Source: Mycolicibacterium arabiense (lineage in GTDB: Bacteria; Actinomycetota; Actinomycetes; Mycobacteriales; Mycobacteriaceae). Taken from it: 64,000 bases of DNA. Where the stretch lies: assembly GCF_010731815.2 (NCBI RefSeq), contig NZ_AP022592.1, positions 1-64,000 on the forward strand, in the 5' to 3' direction. Shown here one piece after another: positions 46,878 through 53,261 of the stretch. The notes under the pieces were generated by a model. The model was not told the DNA's origin and did not search any database. It saw nothing but the letters and a program-made list of their open reading frames with translations. How positions within the stretch are numbered: position 1 is the first letter of the stretch; each line of letters opens with the position of its first letter. A program made the translations under genes and the position numbers.

Positions 46878-47162
46878 TTACGACGCCAGGGCGCGGACGG
46901 GGCTCGCGGCGAATACCGCCTCGAGGTCGCGGCGGGCGTCGAGTTCGGAGTAGGGCTCGATGGTGGCCACCCCGACGGCGCGCGGCTTGGCCTCGCTGAG
47001 GGACACCAGCTCGAACGCCGTGTGAGTGGCGCTGAGCTGAGTGGGCCGGTGGTAATAGTCCGCCAGCACCAGGTAGGTGTGAAGGGCGGCCTGGGCGGCT
47101 TCTGGGGTGTCGTGCAGCGTGGTCACGTCGAGGCCGTGGTCGTCGATGGTCAGCGTGTACAT
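46878..47162 (-). CDS. Small protein of unknown function
   Basis: 94 residues starting MYTLTIDDHGLDVTTLHDTP and ending AVFAASPVRALAS. It is mixed alpha/beta, with no cysteine and no membrane helix. It lies between nrdH and the ParB-like gene on the same strand with short gaps, so probably part of that operon. Confidence 0.55.
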   Translation of the reverse strand: MYTLTIDDHGLDVTTLHDTPEAAQAALHTYLVLADYYHRPTQLSATHTAFELVSLSEAKPRAVGVATIEPYSELDARRDLEAVFAASPVRALAS

Positions 47163-47210
47163 GGGTGTGGCTCCGGGGTTGAGTGGTTGGCGGCGTGGAT
47201 GCGGGCGGGG

Positions 47211-47462
47211 TTACGCGGCGGCGGCGTGGGTGAGTGCCTTGATCCGGTCTGGCCGGAAACCCGACCAGTGCTCGTCGCCGGCGACCACGACGGGGGCCTG
47301 GAGGTAGCCCAGGGCCAGCACGTAGTCGCGCGCCTCGGGGGTGGTGGTGGTGATGTCGACGACCGAGTAGTCGACGCCTTGTTTTTCGAGCGCCTTGTAG
47401 GTCGCGTTGCATTGGACGCATGCGGGCTTGGTGTAGACGGTGACCGTTGCCGTGGTGCTCAT
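47211..47462 (-). CDS. nrdH: NrdH-like glutaredoxin
   Basis: 83 residues. NrdH redoxins reduce class Ib ribonucleotide reductase. The N-terminus TVTVYTKPACVQCNATYKAL carries the active-site CxxC (CVQC). LGYLQAPVVVAGDEHWSGFR contains the cis-Pro and the W-S-G-F-R motif typical of NrdH. ATG at 47462 follows AAGGAG. Redoxins of this type are common on actinobacterial plasmids and phages. First gene of a minus-strand operon with a good promoter at 47511-47539. Confidence 0.85.
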   Translation of the reverse strand: MSTTATVTVYTKPACVQCNATYKALEKQGVDYSVVDITTTTPEARDYVLALGYLQAPVVVAGDEHWSGFRPDRIKALTHAAAA

Positions 47463-47510
47463 TTCATTCTCCTTAAATGGTAGGTAATTCGGGTGTTCTC
47501 TGTACGTTCT

Positions 47511-47539
47511 ATCCTAATTGCTGGGGGCCGACGAGACAA
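47511..47539 (-). promoter_or_regulatory. Promoter of nrdH operon
   Basis: On the minus strand TTGTCT (47534-47539) and TAGGAT (47511-47516) are separated by 17 bases, a good sigma-70-type promoter. The nrdH ATG is about 50 bases downstream with AAGGAG in between. Confidence 0.55.
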
Positions 47540-47580
47540 CGGATAGAGCCATATTTTTAGGCAATTTGTGGCGCTGAACA

Positions 47581-47636
47581 GCCATTCTATACAGCGGCCG
47601 AATGGCACTAGGAATGGCGGTGATTTGCACTAGGAA
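47581..47636. repeat. Operator-like repeats upstream of nrdH
   Basis: GCCATTC (47581-47587) and GAATGGC (47600-47606) form a perfect inverted repeat. It overlaps the first of two identical GCACTAGGAA direct repeats (47605-47614 and 47627-47636), 22 bases apart, two helical turns. They lie 40-100 bases upstream of the nrdH promoter, in a 272-base region without a gene. Confidence 0.45.
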
Positions 47637-47690
47637 CCACTCGGGAATTTCTCGTCTTGGCGCTTTTGATTTTGAGCGGGGCGCCGAAGG

Positions 47691-47718
47691 TCCGGCCAGA
47701 CCGCATCGGCTGGCCGGA
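47691..47718 (-). terminator. Hairpin terminator downstream of 47735 gene
   Basis: TCCGGCCAG and CTGGCCGGA form a perfect 9-bp stem with a 10-base loop. It starts 17 bases past the stop of the minus-strand gene at 47735. No strong U-tract follows, as is common for mycobacterial terminators. Confidence 0.5.
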
Positions 47719-47734
47719 CGTTCGGCTGCTCGTT

Positions 47735-48121
47735 TCAGAGGTCGCGATTGACCATCTCGGCGGCGGTGGCGACGTCTTCGAGGATTGCGACCTGGTCCTC
47801 GTCGAGGCGGGTGACGGCGCCGTGGTCTGCGGCGTCACTGGCGGCGGCGCGTTCTGCGCGCAAGGTGTGGAGCCGGCGGAGCGCTTGGTCGAGTTCTCCG
47901 CGCGGGTCGGTCTCGAACTTGACGTGTGCGGTGGCCAGGTCGAGGTAGTCGAGAAGTTCGCGGCTTCCCAGCAGGGCTAGACCGTTGCCGTCCTCGTTGG
48001 ATAGGTCCAAGACCCAGAGCCCACCGTAGGTGGGTTCGCCCTCTCTGTAGGAGTTGTACTCGTCGACCTCGGTGGCGGTGGCGGCGCGGACGTTGTAGAG
48101 GGCGCTGCGGGCGTAGGCCAT
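47735..48121 (-). CDS. Protein of unknown function
   Basis: 128 residues: MAYARSALYNVRAATATEVD, then EPTYGGLWVLDLSNEDGNGL and a helical second half (QALRRLHTLRAERAAA, LEDVATAAEMVNRDL). No signal peptide, cysteine cluster or membrane helix. Same strand as the ParB-like gene upstream, but a hairpin at 48222-48258 lies between them. No family recognised. Confidence 0.55.
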   Translation of the reverse strand: MAYARSALYNVRAATATEVDEYNSYREGEPTYGGLWVLDLSNEDGNGLALLGSRELLDYLDLATAHVKFETDPRGELDQALRRLHTLRAERAAASDAADHGAVTRLDEDQVAILEDVATAAEMVNRDL

Positions 48122-48221
48122 TTCGGTGCGGTTGGTCCTGGTGTGTCGGGTTCCGTTCTGTGGGTTGATCAGTACGCCTCGTGGCGCGGGCGCTCATGGG
48201 CCGGGTACGCGGATTCGGGCC

Positions 48222-48258
48222 GGGAGCCCGGGGGAGCTGGTCTTCTTCCCCGGGCCCC
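48222..48258 (-). terminator. GC-rich hairpin after the ParB-like gene
   Basis: GGGAGCCCGGGGGA (48222-48235) pairs with TTCCCCGGGCCCC (48246-48258) around a 10-base loop, with a few mismatches. It lies directly downstream of the ParB-like stop at 48269 on the minus strand, in a 147-base gap. Confidence 0.45.
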
Positions 48259-48268
48259 GGCGGCGTGC

Positions 48269-49840
48269 CTAGTCCTCCTTGCAGGCCTGTCGATAGACGG
48301 TCTCTGCTTTGCGCTTGCCGAGGATTACCTGCTCGATGTCGCTGAGCGGGTAGCCGTTGTCCTCCAGGAAGCGCAGGTAGGTCTTGGTGATGTCCTGGGG
48401 GGCACGCCAGGCGTCTTTCGCCGTGCGGGCCTCGGTGGTGGCGAGCACCATTCCGAGCAGGATCACCAGGGCTCGTCCGTCGCCGGTGGCGGGGAGCTTG
48501 GCGACGGCCATTTTCGCGGTCTCGTTGTCGGGCAGGCCGAGCAGCTCGGGCGCGAGCTTCTGACCGTGGTAGTCGTTGAACAGGTCGGCTCGGGTGACGA
48601 TCACTTCGGCGAGGTAGAGGGCGGCGCCCTTGGGAGCGGTCTTGCGAGACAGGAGCTTGTCGCGCACCCACTCGCGGCGCACGGTCGCCGCCGCCTCGCC
48701 GAGCTTGTTCAAGGCGATGAGCTTGCGGCGCTCGGCGCGTTCCTTGTCGGCCTCCGCCTGGCGAGCACGTTCCCGTTCGGCCGCGCCATCGGGGTCACTG
48801 GCATCGGCGAGGCGGTCGGCGTCAAAGCCGTACTGACGAGCTGCCCAGTCGGGCATGGTGATCTCGGCCACGCGCGGGTTGCAGCAGTAGAACTCGGGGC
48901 TCCAGACCGTGGTCTCGGTGACGGTTCGTGCGTGCCGGTAGCCCTCGGCCGGTTCCAGGGTCGGATCGTCGGCGGTGTCGAAGTCGATGTCGTGCTCGTT
49001 CACTGACTCGCCAGTCGTCACGTCGAGGTACACGTCTTCGCTTTCGAGCACGACGGCCCAGTGCTGAGGGTCCATCGCAGCGATTGCCTCGTCGGTGAGG
49101 GTCTTGCCGTCGGCGTCTCGCAGGTAGTTGGTCGGGATGTAGGCCTTGTCGGACCAGCCGGGGCGGCGGTCGAGCACGGTGTAGCCCTTCGCGCTGAAGG
49201 TTGCCGCTGTCTCCTGGTAGCGGCGCCGGTCTTCGCGCTCGGCCCGCAGCTGGGCGACGCGGTGGTCGAACTGGTCGGTGCCGGCCACCTTGATCAGTTC
49301 GGCCTGGGCCGCCTCGTCGCCGTCGAACTCGACGAAGCTGGTGGCCTCCACCAGGTTGAGCTGCCCGGTGTCCAGGGCGCCCATGGCCGTTTCGGACTCG
49401 ATGGCCACCGTGGCCGCCGCCACGGCGTCCTTGGTGATCGAGAGTTCCTTGGCCACCTTGGTCATTGAAACCCCGTCCAGGAGCAGCTGGTTGATTCCTC
49501 GCGCGCGTTCGCCCGCTGTCAGCTCTGCCCGGTGGTTGTTGAGGACCATCTGCTCGATGACGCGGTGACGTGACGTGGCTTGGTGCACGTAGACCGGGAT
49601 CGTCGCGAGGCCCAGCTGGCGCGCGGCCTGGGTGCGGCGCTGGCCATCTCGCAGCGTCACGCTGCCGTCTTCGAGCCGGACGGCGGTGACGGGGGCCAGG
49701 ACTCCGTGCTCCTCGATGGAGGCGAGGAAGTCGCGGTCGAGGCGGGGGTCGAAGCGAACGTTCGCGCCCACCTCAATCTCGTTGGGGTCCAGGTGAAGCA
49801 GCTCGGGAGCGGCGGTGGTGGAGGCGGTGTTGGTGGTCAT
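48269..49840 (-). CDS. ParB/RepB-type nuclease-fold protein
   Basis: 523 residues from ATG at 49840, with GAGGAAGGA upstream. The ParB domain reads EVGANVRFDPRLDRDFLASI, LRDGQRRTQAARQLGLATIP and NNHRAELTAGERARGINQLL. An HTH follows (GVSMTKVAKELSITKDAVAA). The remaining 330 residues are unlike chromosomal ParB and contain a CC motif (EFYCCNPRV) and a charged helix (ERERARQAEADKERAERRK). No parA lies nearby, so a partition role is doubtful. It may instead be a regulator or DNA-modifying cofactor. It diverges from the PP-loop enzyme, and both promoters overlap the large dyad at 49860-49919. Confidence 0.78.
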   Translation of the reverse strand: MTTNTASTTAAPELLHLDPNEIEVGANVRFDPRLDRDFLASIEEHGVLAPVTAVRLEDGSVTLRDGQRRTQAARQLGLATIPVYVHQATSRHRVIEQMVLNNHRAELTAGERARGINQLLLDGVSMTKVAKELSITKDAVAAATVAIESETAMGALDTGQLNLVEATSFVEFDGDEAAQAELIKVAGTDQFDHRVAQLRAEREDRRRYQETAATFSAKGYTVLDRRPGWSDKAYIPTNYLRDADGKTLTDEAIAAMDPQHWAVVLESEDVYLDVTTGESVNEHDIDFDTADDPTLEPAEGYRHARTVTETTVWSPEFYCCNPRVAEITMPDWAARQYGFDADRLADASDPDGAAERERARQAEADKERAERRKLIALNKLGEAAATVRREWVRDKLLSRKTAPKGAALYLAEVIVTRADLFNDYHGQKLAPELLGLPDNETAKMAVAKLPATGDGRALVILLGMVLATTEARTAKDAWRAPQDITKTYLRFLEDNGYPLSDIEQVILGKRKAETVYRQACKED

Positions 49841-49859
49841 CGGGGTTCCTTCCTCGGGA

Positions 49860-49919
49860 TTTGTCCTGTTGCCTATAGTTTACAGTCGGTGTAAACTATA
49901 GGCAACACTTCAGGACAAA
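49860..49919. promoter_or_regulatory. Bidirectional promoter with 17-bp dyad operator
   Basis: GTTGCCTATAGTTTACA (49868-49884) and its exact reverse complement TGTAAACTATAGGCAAC (49890-49906) flank a 5-base spacer. An outer repeat TTTGTCCTG (49860-49868) pairs with CAGGACAAA (49911-49919). Each arm offers TTGCCT and TAAACT with 17-base spacing, one promoter in each direction. A protein bound here would block both. Near copies of the half-site occur at 51164-51180 and 52434-52450. Confidence 0.75.
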
Positions 49920-49939
49920 CGAAACGAGCGAGAATTCCG

Positions 49940-51139
49940 ATGAACGCGGGCAACGAACAGCTCCCCGGCCTCGCCGAAACCGACAACGGCGCAACGGTTG
50001 TGATGAGCTACGGCATGGGCGTGGACTCGACTGCGATCCTGCTGCGCTGGCTCACCGACCCCTCCAGCCGCGACTTCGACCTCCAGGACCTCGTCGTCAT
50101 CACCGCACATACCGGCGACGAATTCGATCAGACGTTGCGCGACGTCGAGGAAGTCGTCCTTCCCGAGCTGCGTCGGCACGGGGTCCGGTTCATCCAGGTC
50201 GGTCGCACGCAGCGCAAGACGACCGCCAGCGGGGAGGGTGTTGCCGTCCTCGACGACTCCACAGCGCCGCAGCGACTGCACGTCGATGGCCACAAACTGT
50301 CCGACGAAATGCTCGCGGCCGGAACGCTTCCCCAGGTCGGCGGCGCGCGGATGTGCTCGGTGCACGCCAAGGGCAACTGCCTAGATCCGATCATCGCGTC
50401 GGTGACCGCCGGGCGTCGCTACCGCCACGTGCTCGGCTTCGAGGCGGGGGAACGGGCCCGTGCGGCCAAGGATGCGCTGTTCAACACCGAGCACCGGACG
50501 GGGTGGTACCCGCTGCTCGACTGGGGCTGGGATCGCACCCGGTGCTCGGACTTCATCGCCGAGACGACCGGGCGTCGGTGGTCCAAGTCGGCCTGTTCGT
50601 ACTGCGTGTTCGCGATGACGACCGCATCCGGCCGCCAGGCCCTCGTCGAGCGGTACCGTCGCGAGCCGCAGGCCGGTGCGCGAGCCCTGTTCCTCGAGGC
50701 CGTCGCGCGGACCCTCAACGAGCGCCAGACCCTCATCGCGGGCAGCTCGGCGGCCGCCCTGGTGGCCGGCGCCGGGCTGACCGAGGTGCAGGCCCAGTTC
50801 GACGCGATGCTCGACGAGTGTGAGCACGCCGTCTACGAGGTCCGTCGGCTTACCCGCAGATCGTCGGTGCGCGCCCATGGGCGGGGGATTACCGCACGTT
50901 CGGTGCGAGCGGTGGCACGCGGCAGCCGTGAGCAGATGGAGGAGGAACTTCGCGAGTGTGCCGGTGAGCGCCGGATCGGCGCCGATGGGATCGTGCGCCA
51001 TGTCGTGCGCGCGCGCAGTGAGCAGCTCCCGGCGCTGGAGCACTTCTTCGTGGTCTGCCCGGCCGTGGTGGAGGACAAGGCTCGTCCTGGCTTCGAGGTG
51101 TGGTGGCAGGAGGCGACGACCGATGCCGTGCTGTTCTGA
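49940..51139 (+). CDS. PP-loop ATPase, PAPS-reductase-like
   Basis: 399 residues from ATG at 49940. The PP-loop that binds ATP reads VVMSYGMGVDSTAIL. DLVVITAHTGDEFDQTLRD and a cysteine pair in KSACSYCVFAM fit the adenylyl-activating family that includes PAPS reductases and DndC-like enzymes. Two further Cys in GARMCSVHAKGNC could complete an Fe-S or zinc site. The C-terminal 150 residues are helical. Plasmid and phage members often sit beside ParB-fold proteins, as here, but the substrate is unknown: sulfur metabolism or modification of DNA or tRNA are options. Confidence 0.7.
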   Translation: MNAGNEQLPGLAETDNGATVVMSYGMGVDSTAILLRWLTDPSSRDFDLQDLVVITAHTGDEFDQTLRDVEEVVLPELRRHGVRFIQVGRTQRKTTASGEGVAVLDDSTAPQRLHVDGHKLSDEMLAAGTLPQVGGARMCSVHAKGNCLDPIIASVTAGRRYRHVLGFEAGERARAAKDALFNTEHRTGWYPLLDWGWDRTRCSDFIAETTGRRWSKSACSYCVFAMTTASGRQALVERYRREPQAGARALFLEAVARTLNERQTLIAGSSAAALVAGAGLTEVQAQFDAMLDECEHAVYEVRRLTRRSSVRAHGRGITARSVRAVARGSREQMEEELRECAGERRIGADGIVRHVVRARSEQLPALEHFFVVCPAVVEDKARPGFEVWWQEATTDAVLF

Positions 51140-51154
51140 GGGCACGAGAGCCCA

Positions 51155-51187
51155 CGATGGCGGTGTAACCTATAGGCAACGCCATCG
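51155..51187 (+). promoter_or_regulatory. Operator/promoter of the XRE gene
   Basis: TGTAACCTATAGGCAAC (51164-51180) differs at one position from the dyad half-site at 49890. It is framed by the inverted repeat CGATGGCG (51155-51162) and CGCCATCG (51180-51187). The XRE ATG is at 51201 with GGAGGG before it. This looks like an autoregulatory site. Confidence 0.65.
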
Positions 51188-51200
51188 GAGGGAGTTGGGC

Positions 51201-51458
51201 ATGGACAGTGCGTCCACGGACGACGGTTCGGAGATCGTTGCCGCCCTCGGCGCGGCCATCCGTGAGCACCGCACCGCAGCCGGCCTATCGCAGACCAAGC
51301 TCGCCCAGCTCGCGGGGATCAGTCGTCCCTATCTCAACCTCGTCGAAGCAGGACACAAGTGCCCGACGGTGGTGGTGCTGGTGCACTTGGCCCGCGGCCT
51401 CGACATCGAGCCTGCACTTCTGCTGGAGACGCAGTCTCTCAGTACGGCGCCGCACTGA
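51201..51458 (+). CDS. XRE-family transcriptional repressor
   Basis: 85 residues. IREHRTAAGLSQTKLAQLAG followed by ISRPYLNLVEAGHKCPTVVV is a classical lambda-Cro/XRE HTH, with ALLLETQSLSTAP at the end. ATG at 51201 follows GGAGGG (51187-51192). It is one HTH domain only, probably acting as a dimer on the dyads at 49868-49906 and 51164-51180. The 3' end overlaps the convergent gene at 51439 by 20 bases. Confidence 0.82.
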   Translation: MDSASTDDGSEIVAALGAAIREHRTAAGLSQTKLAQLAGISRPYLNLVEAGHKCPTVVVLVHLARGLDIEPALLLETQSLSTAPH

Positions 51459-51735
51459 GGTAGCGCTGCCACTCGATGCGCTGAATCAGCTCGCGCGTCG
51501 AGACGTGATCGGGGTTGCCGTCTTCGTCGGCGCCGGTCTGAACAATCGCCACCGGCTCGCCGGCCGCGCGTAGTTCGTAGCGGGCTGCCGGTGCCGCGGT
51601 CACGCGGGCATCGTCGATGGCCTCCTGGGCGGCGGCCAGCACCTTGGTTACGGCCGCCTCGTGATCGTCGGCGCTGCCCATGGTGGTGGCCATCCGGCAT
51701 GGTGACGTGATGGTCAGAGACCAGGACACGGTCAT
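51439..51735 (-). CDS. Small protein of unknown function
   Basis: 98 residues from ATG at 51735, set by AAGGAGG just upstream on the minus strand; a longer reading to 51834 has no support. TVSWSLTITSPCRMATTMGS is followed by a helix (AAVTKVLAAAQEAIDDARVT) and a beta-rich end (YELRAAGEPVAIVQTGADED). Looks like a small alpha/beta domain. No family recognised. Confidence 0.55.
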   Translation of the reverse strand: MTVSWSLTITSPCRMATTMGSADDHEAAVTKVLAAAQEAIDDARVTAAPAARYELRAAGEPVAIVQTGADEDGNPDHVSTRELIQRIEWQRYLSAAPY

Positions 51736-51865
51736 GGTGAGCCTCCTTGGATGCGAGAACTGCTCGGTCGTACCGTGATTGTGCGGCCTCCGACGCCAAA
51801 CGCCGGGCCTGCCATCCGTGGTTGTGGATAACAAGCCCGGCGCGAGGGCTACCTGTGGATAACCG

Positions 51866-52414
51866 CTAACTGATGGTCGGCGGCGTGTAATCGCTTAGCG
51901 TCGGATCTTCCGGATGATCGGGACCATCCAAGAAGACCTGAATTGCGGCGTGGTGGGCGGTACGCAGCAGCGCCACCGCACTGCGGCATCCCGCCTGGTC
52001 GAGGATCTGGAATGTCACCGGACCCATGTGCAGATCTAGCCAGCGGACCTGGCGCGAGCCGTCGCGGGAGAGTTCCTGCCGGTCCACCACCGCGTAGGCG
52101 GGGCGCCGCGTCCAGTCGATGGCCACCGTGGGCAATGCGAACGCGTCCTCGACGAGGGGCCTCGGGGCGGGGATCTGGCGGGGGAGGAGGGCCATCTTCT
52201 CGCGGGCCGCGCTGAACCCCTCCAGTACGCCCTGGATGGCCTGTGCCGACAACATCGTCATTAGCATGCCGCCCCACTGCATCCGCAGCCGGGCGTTCGG
52301 CGAGCACGCGTGGTAGACCGCGATGTCACCGTTCTGTTCGCCCTGGACCCGAATCGTGGTGTGGCTGACCAGCGCTGCGGGGATCACATTCGCTTCGGTC
52401 TTGCGAGTTGTCAT
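51866..52414 (-). CDS. Protein of unknown function under XRE-type operator
   Basis: 182 residues from ATG at 52414. A beta-rich start (LVSHTTIRVQGEQNGDIAVY) is followed by a hydrophobic helix (MLMTMLSAQAIQGVLEGFSA) and a mixed second half (YAVVDRQELSRDG, SAVALLRTAHHAAIQVFLDG). No signal peptide or known motif. Its promoter region carries a third copy of the operator (52433-52452), tying it to the ParB-like, PP-loop and XRE genes. Confidence 0.55.
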   Translation of the reverse strand: MTTRKTEANVIPAALVSHTTIRVQGEQNGDIAVYHACSPNARLRMQWGGMLMTMLSAQAIQGVLEGFSAAREKMALLPRQIPAPRPLVEDAFALPTVAIDWTRRPAYAVVDRQELSRDGSRQVRWLDLHMGPVTFQILDQAGCRSAVALLRTAHHAAIQVFLDGPDHPEDPTLSDYTPPTIS

Positions 52415-52432
52415 GAGATTGCCTTTCGGTTG

Positions 52433-52452
52433 CTGTTATCTATAGGTAACAG
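52433..52452 (-). promoter_or_regulatory. Third XRE-type operator
   Basis: CTGTTATCTATAGGTAACAG has 6-bp inverted ends and matches 14 of 17 positions of the half-site TGTAACCTATAGGCAAC. It lies 19 bases upstream of the minus-strand ATG at 52414. Confidence 0.55.
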
Positions 52453-52669
52453 TCTAACGCCTATTTTGATGTATGGCAATCTTTTTCGGGCAAGGCGACC
52501 GCCAATATGCACCCGCGAATCAACCTTCCCTCTAATGCCTTTCGTTTCCCAACCCCTGCGTGGTTGGGTTCATGCAGCAAATGCGCGGCGTGAGCCTGAC
52601 GCGGCGGCAGGTGAGGTGAGCCGCAGCGAACAGCGCCTGCATGCAAGCGGCATTTGACTACCCCGGAAA

Positions 52670-52735
52670 TTGGTTGGTCGCGAAGTTGGCTGTGGTGGTG
52701 GACTCGACGGCCCACTGATCCGTAGCGTCCGGCAC
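52670..52735 (+). promoter_or_regulatory. Leaderless promoter, twin of 44827
   Basis: TAGCGT (52723-52728) lies exactly 7 bases before GTG at 52736. The 53 bases upstream start with TTGG and contain GCGAA and TGTGGTGGTGG at the same distances as in the promoter at 44827-44892. No ribosome binding site is seen before the GTG. Confidence 0.6.
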
Positions 52736-53206
52736 GTGACCGCACCCCTACCGGGCGCCCTGGACCACGCCGAAAACGACTTGCGCACAGCACAGTCCGA
52801 AGCCGACCCGCATCGGCAGGGTCAGTACGCGCGATCAGCTGCAGACGCAGCCGCCGAAGTATCCCTCGACGCAGGCGCGAGCGCCGAGGAACGTCAGCGC
52901 GCACAGGCCGTCGTCCGGTCCGCGCTGACGATGATCCCCGGAAGCCTCTTACGAGAGGCTCAGTCCATGCTCACAGCCGCCCGCAGGGAAACCGACCCTC
53001 ACAGGCGCCGAGAGCTAGCCGGGTCTGCTCTGTCCAAGGCCCGCGACGCCGCGGGACGCCGTGAAGTGACCGACGAGCAGCGCGCGCAGGCGCGCCAAGT
53101 GATCGGCAGTGGACGGATGATCTCGAGCACCATCGTGGAGGCGGCGATGCGCCGGAGGCGCATAGAACGCGAGCAGGAACGCGAAACCCCCGGCGTAGCA
53201 ATGTGA
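52736..53206 (+). CDS. Helical protein with internal duplication
   Basis: 156 residues from leaderless GTG at 52736. Two copies of a module of about 48 residues are visible: LRTAQSEADPHRQGQYARSA then ERQRAQAVV, and LTAARRETDPHRRRELAGSA then EQRAQARQVI. Each is a helical pair with the shared signature DPHR...SA...QRAQA. The end is basic (RRRRIEREQERE). No family recognised. It shares its promoter architecture with the relaxosome-accessory candidate at 44893, so a role in transfer control is possible. Confidence 0.6.
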   Translation: MTAPLPGALDHAENDLRTAQSEADPHRQGQYARSAADAAAEVSLDAGASAEERQRAQAVVRSALTMIPGSLLREAQSMLTAARRETDPHRRRELAGSALSKARDAAGRREVTDEQRAQARQVIGSGRMISSTIVEAAMRRRRIEREQERETPGVAM

Positions 53207-53261
53207 TCAGCGCCCCGTGACTGGCAACCCACCTATCCGCCGCGCGCCTTTGGAGGGCCTC

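Noticed and set aside
48269..49840. ParB-like protein as a plasmid partition ParB
   Set aside because: No ParA-type gene is adjacent, the protein is much longer than partition ParB, and the 49860-49919 dyad recurs at other promoters, so it is better read as an operator than as parS.
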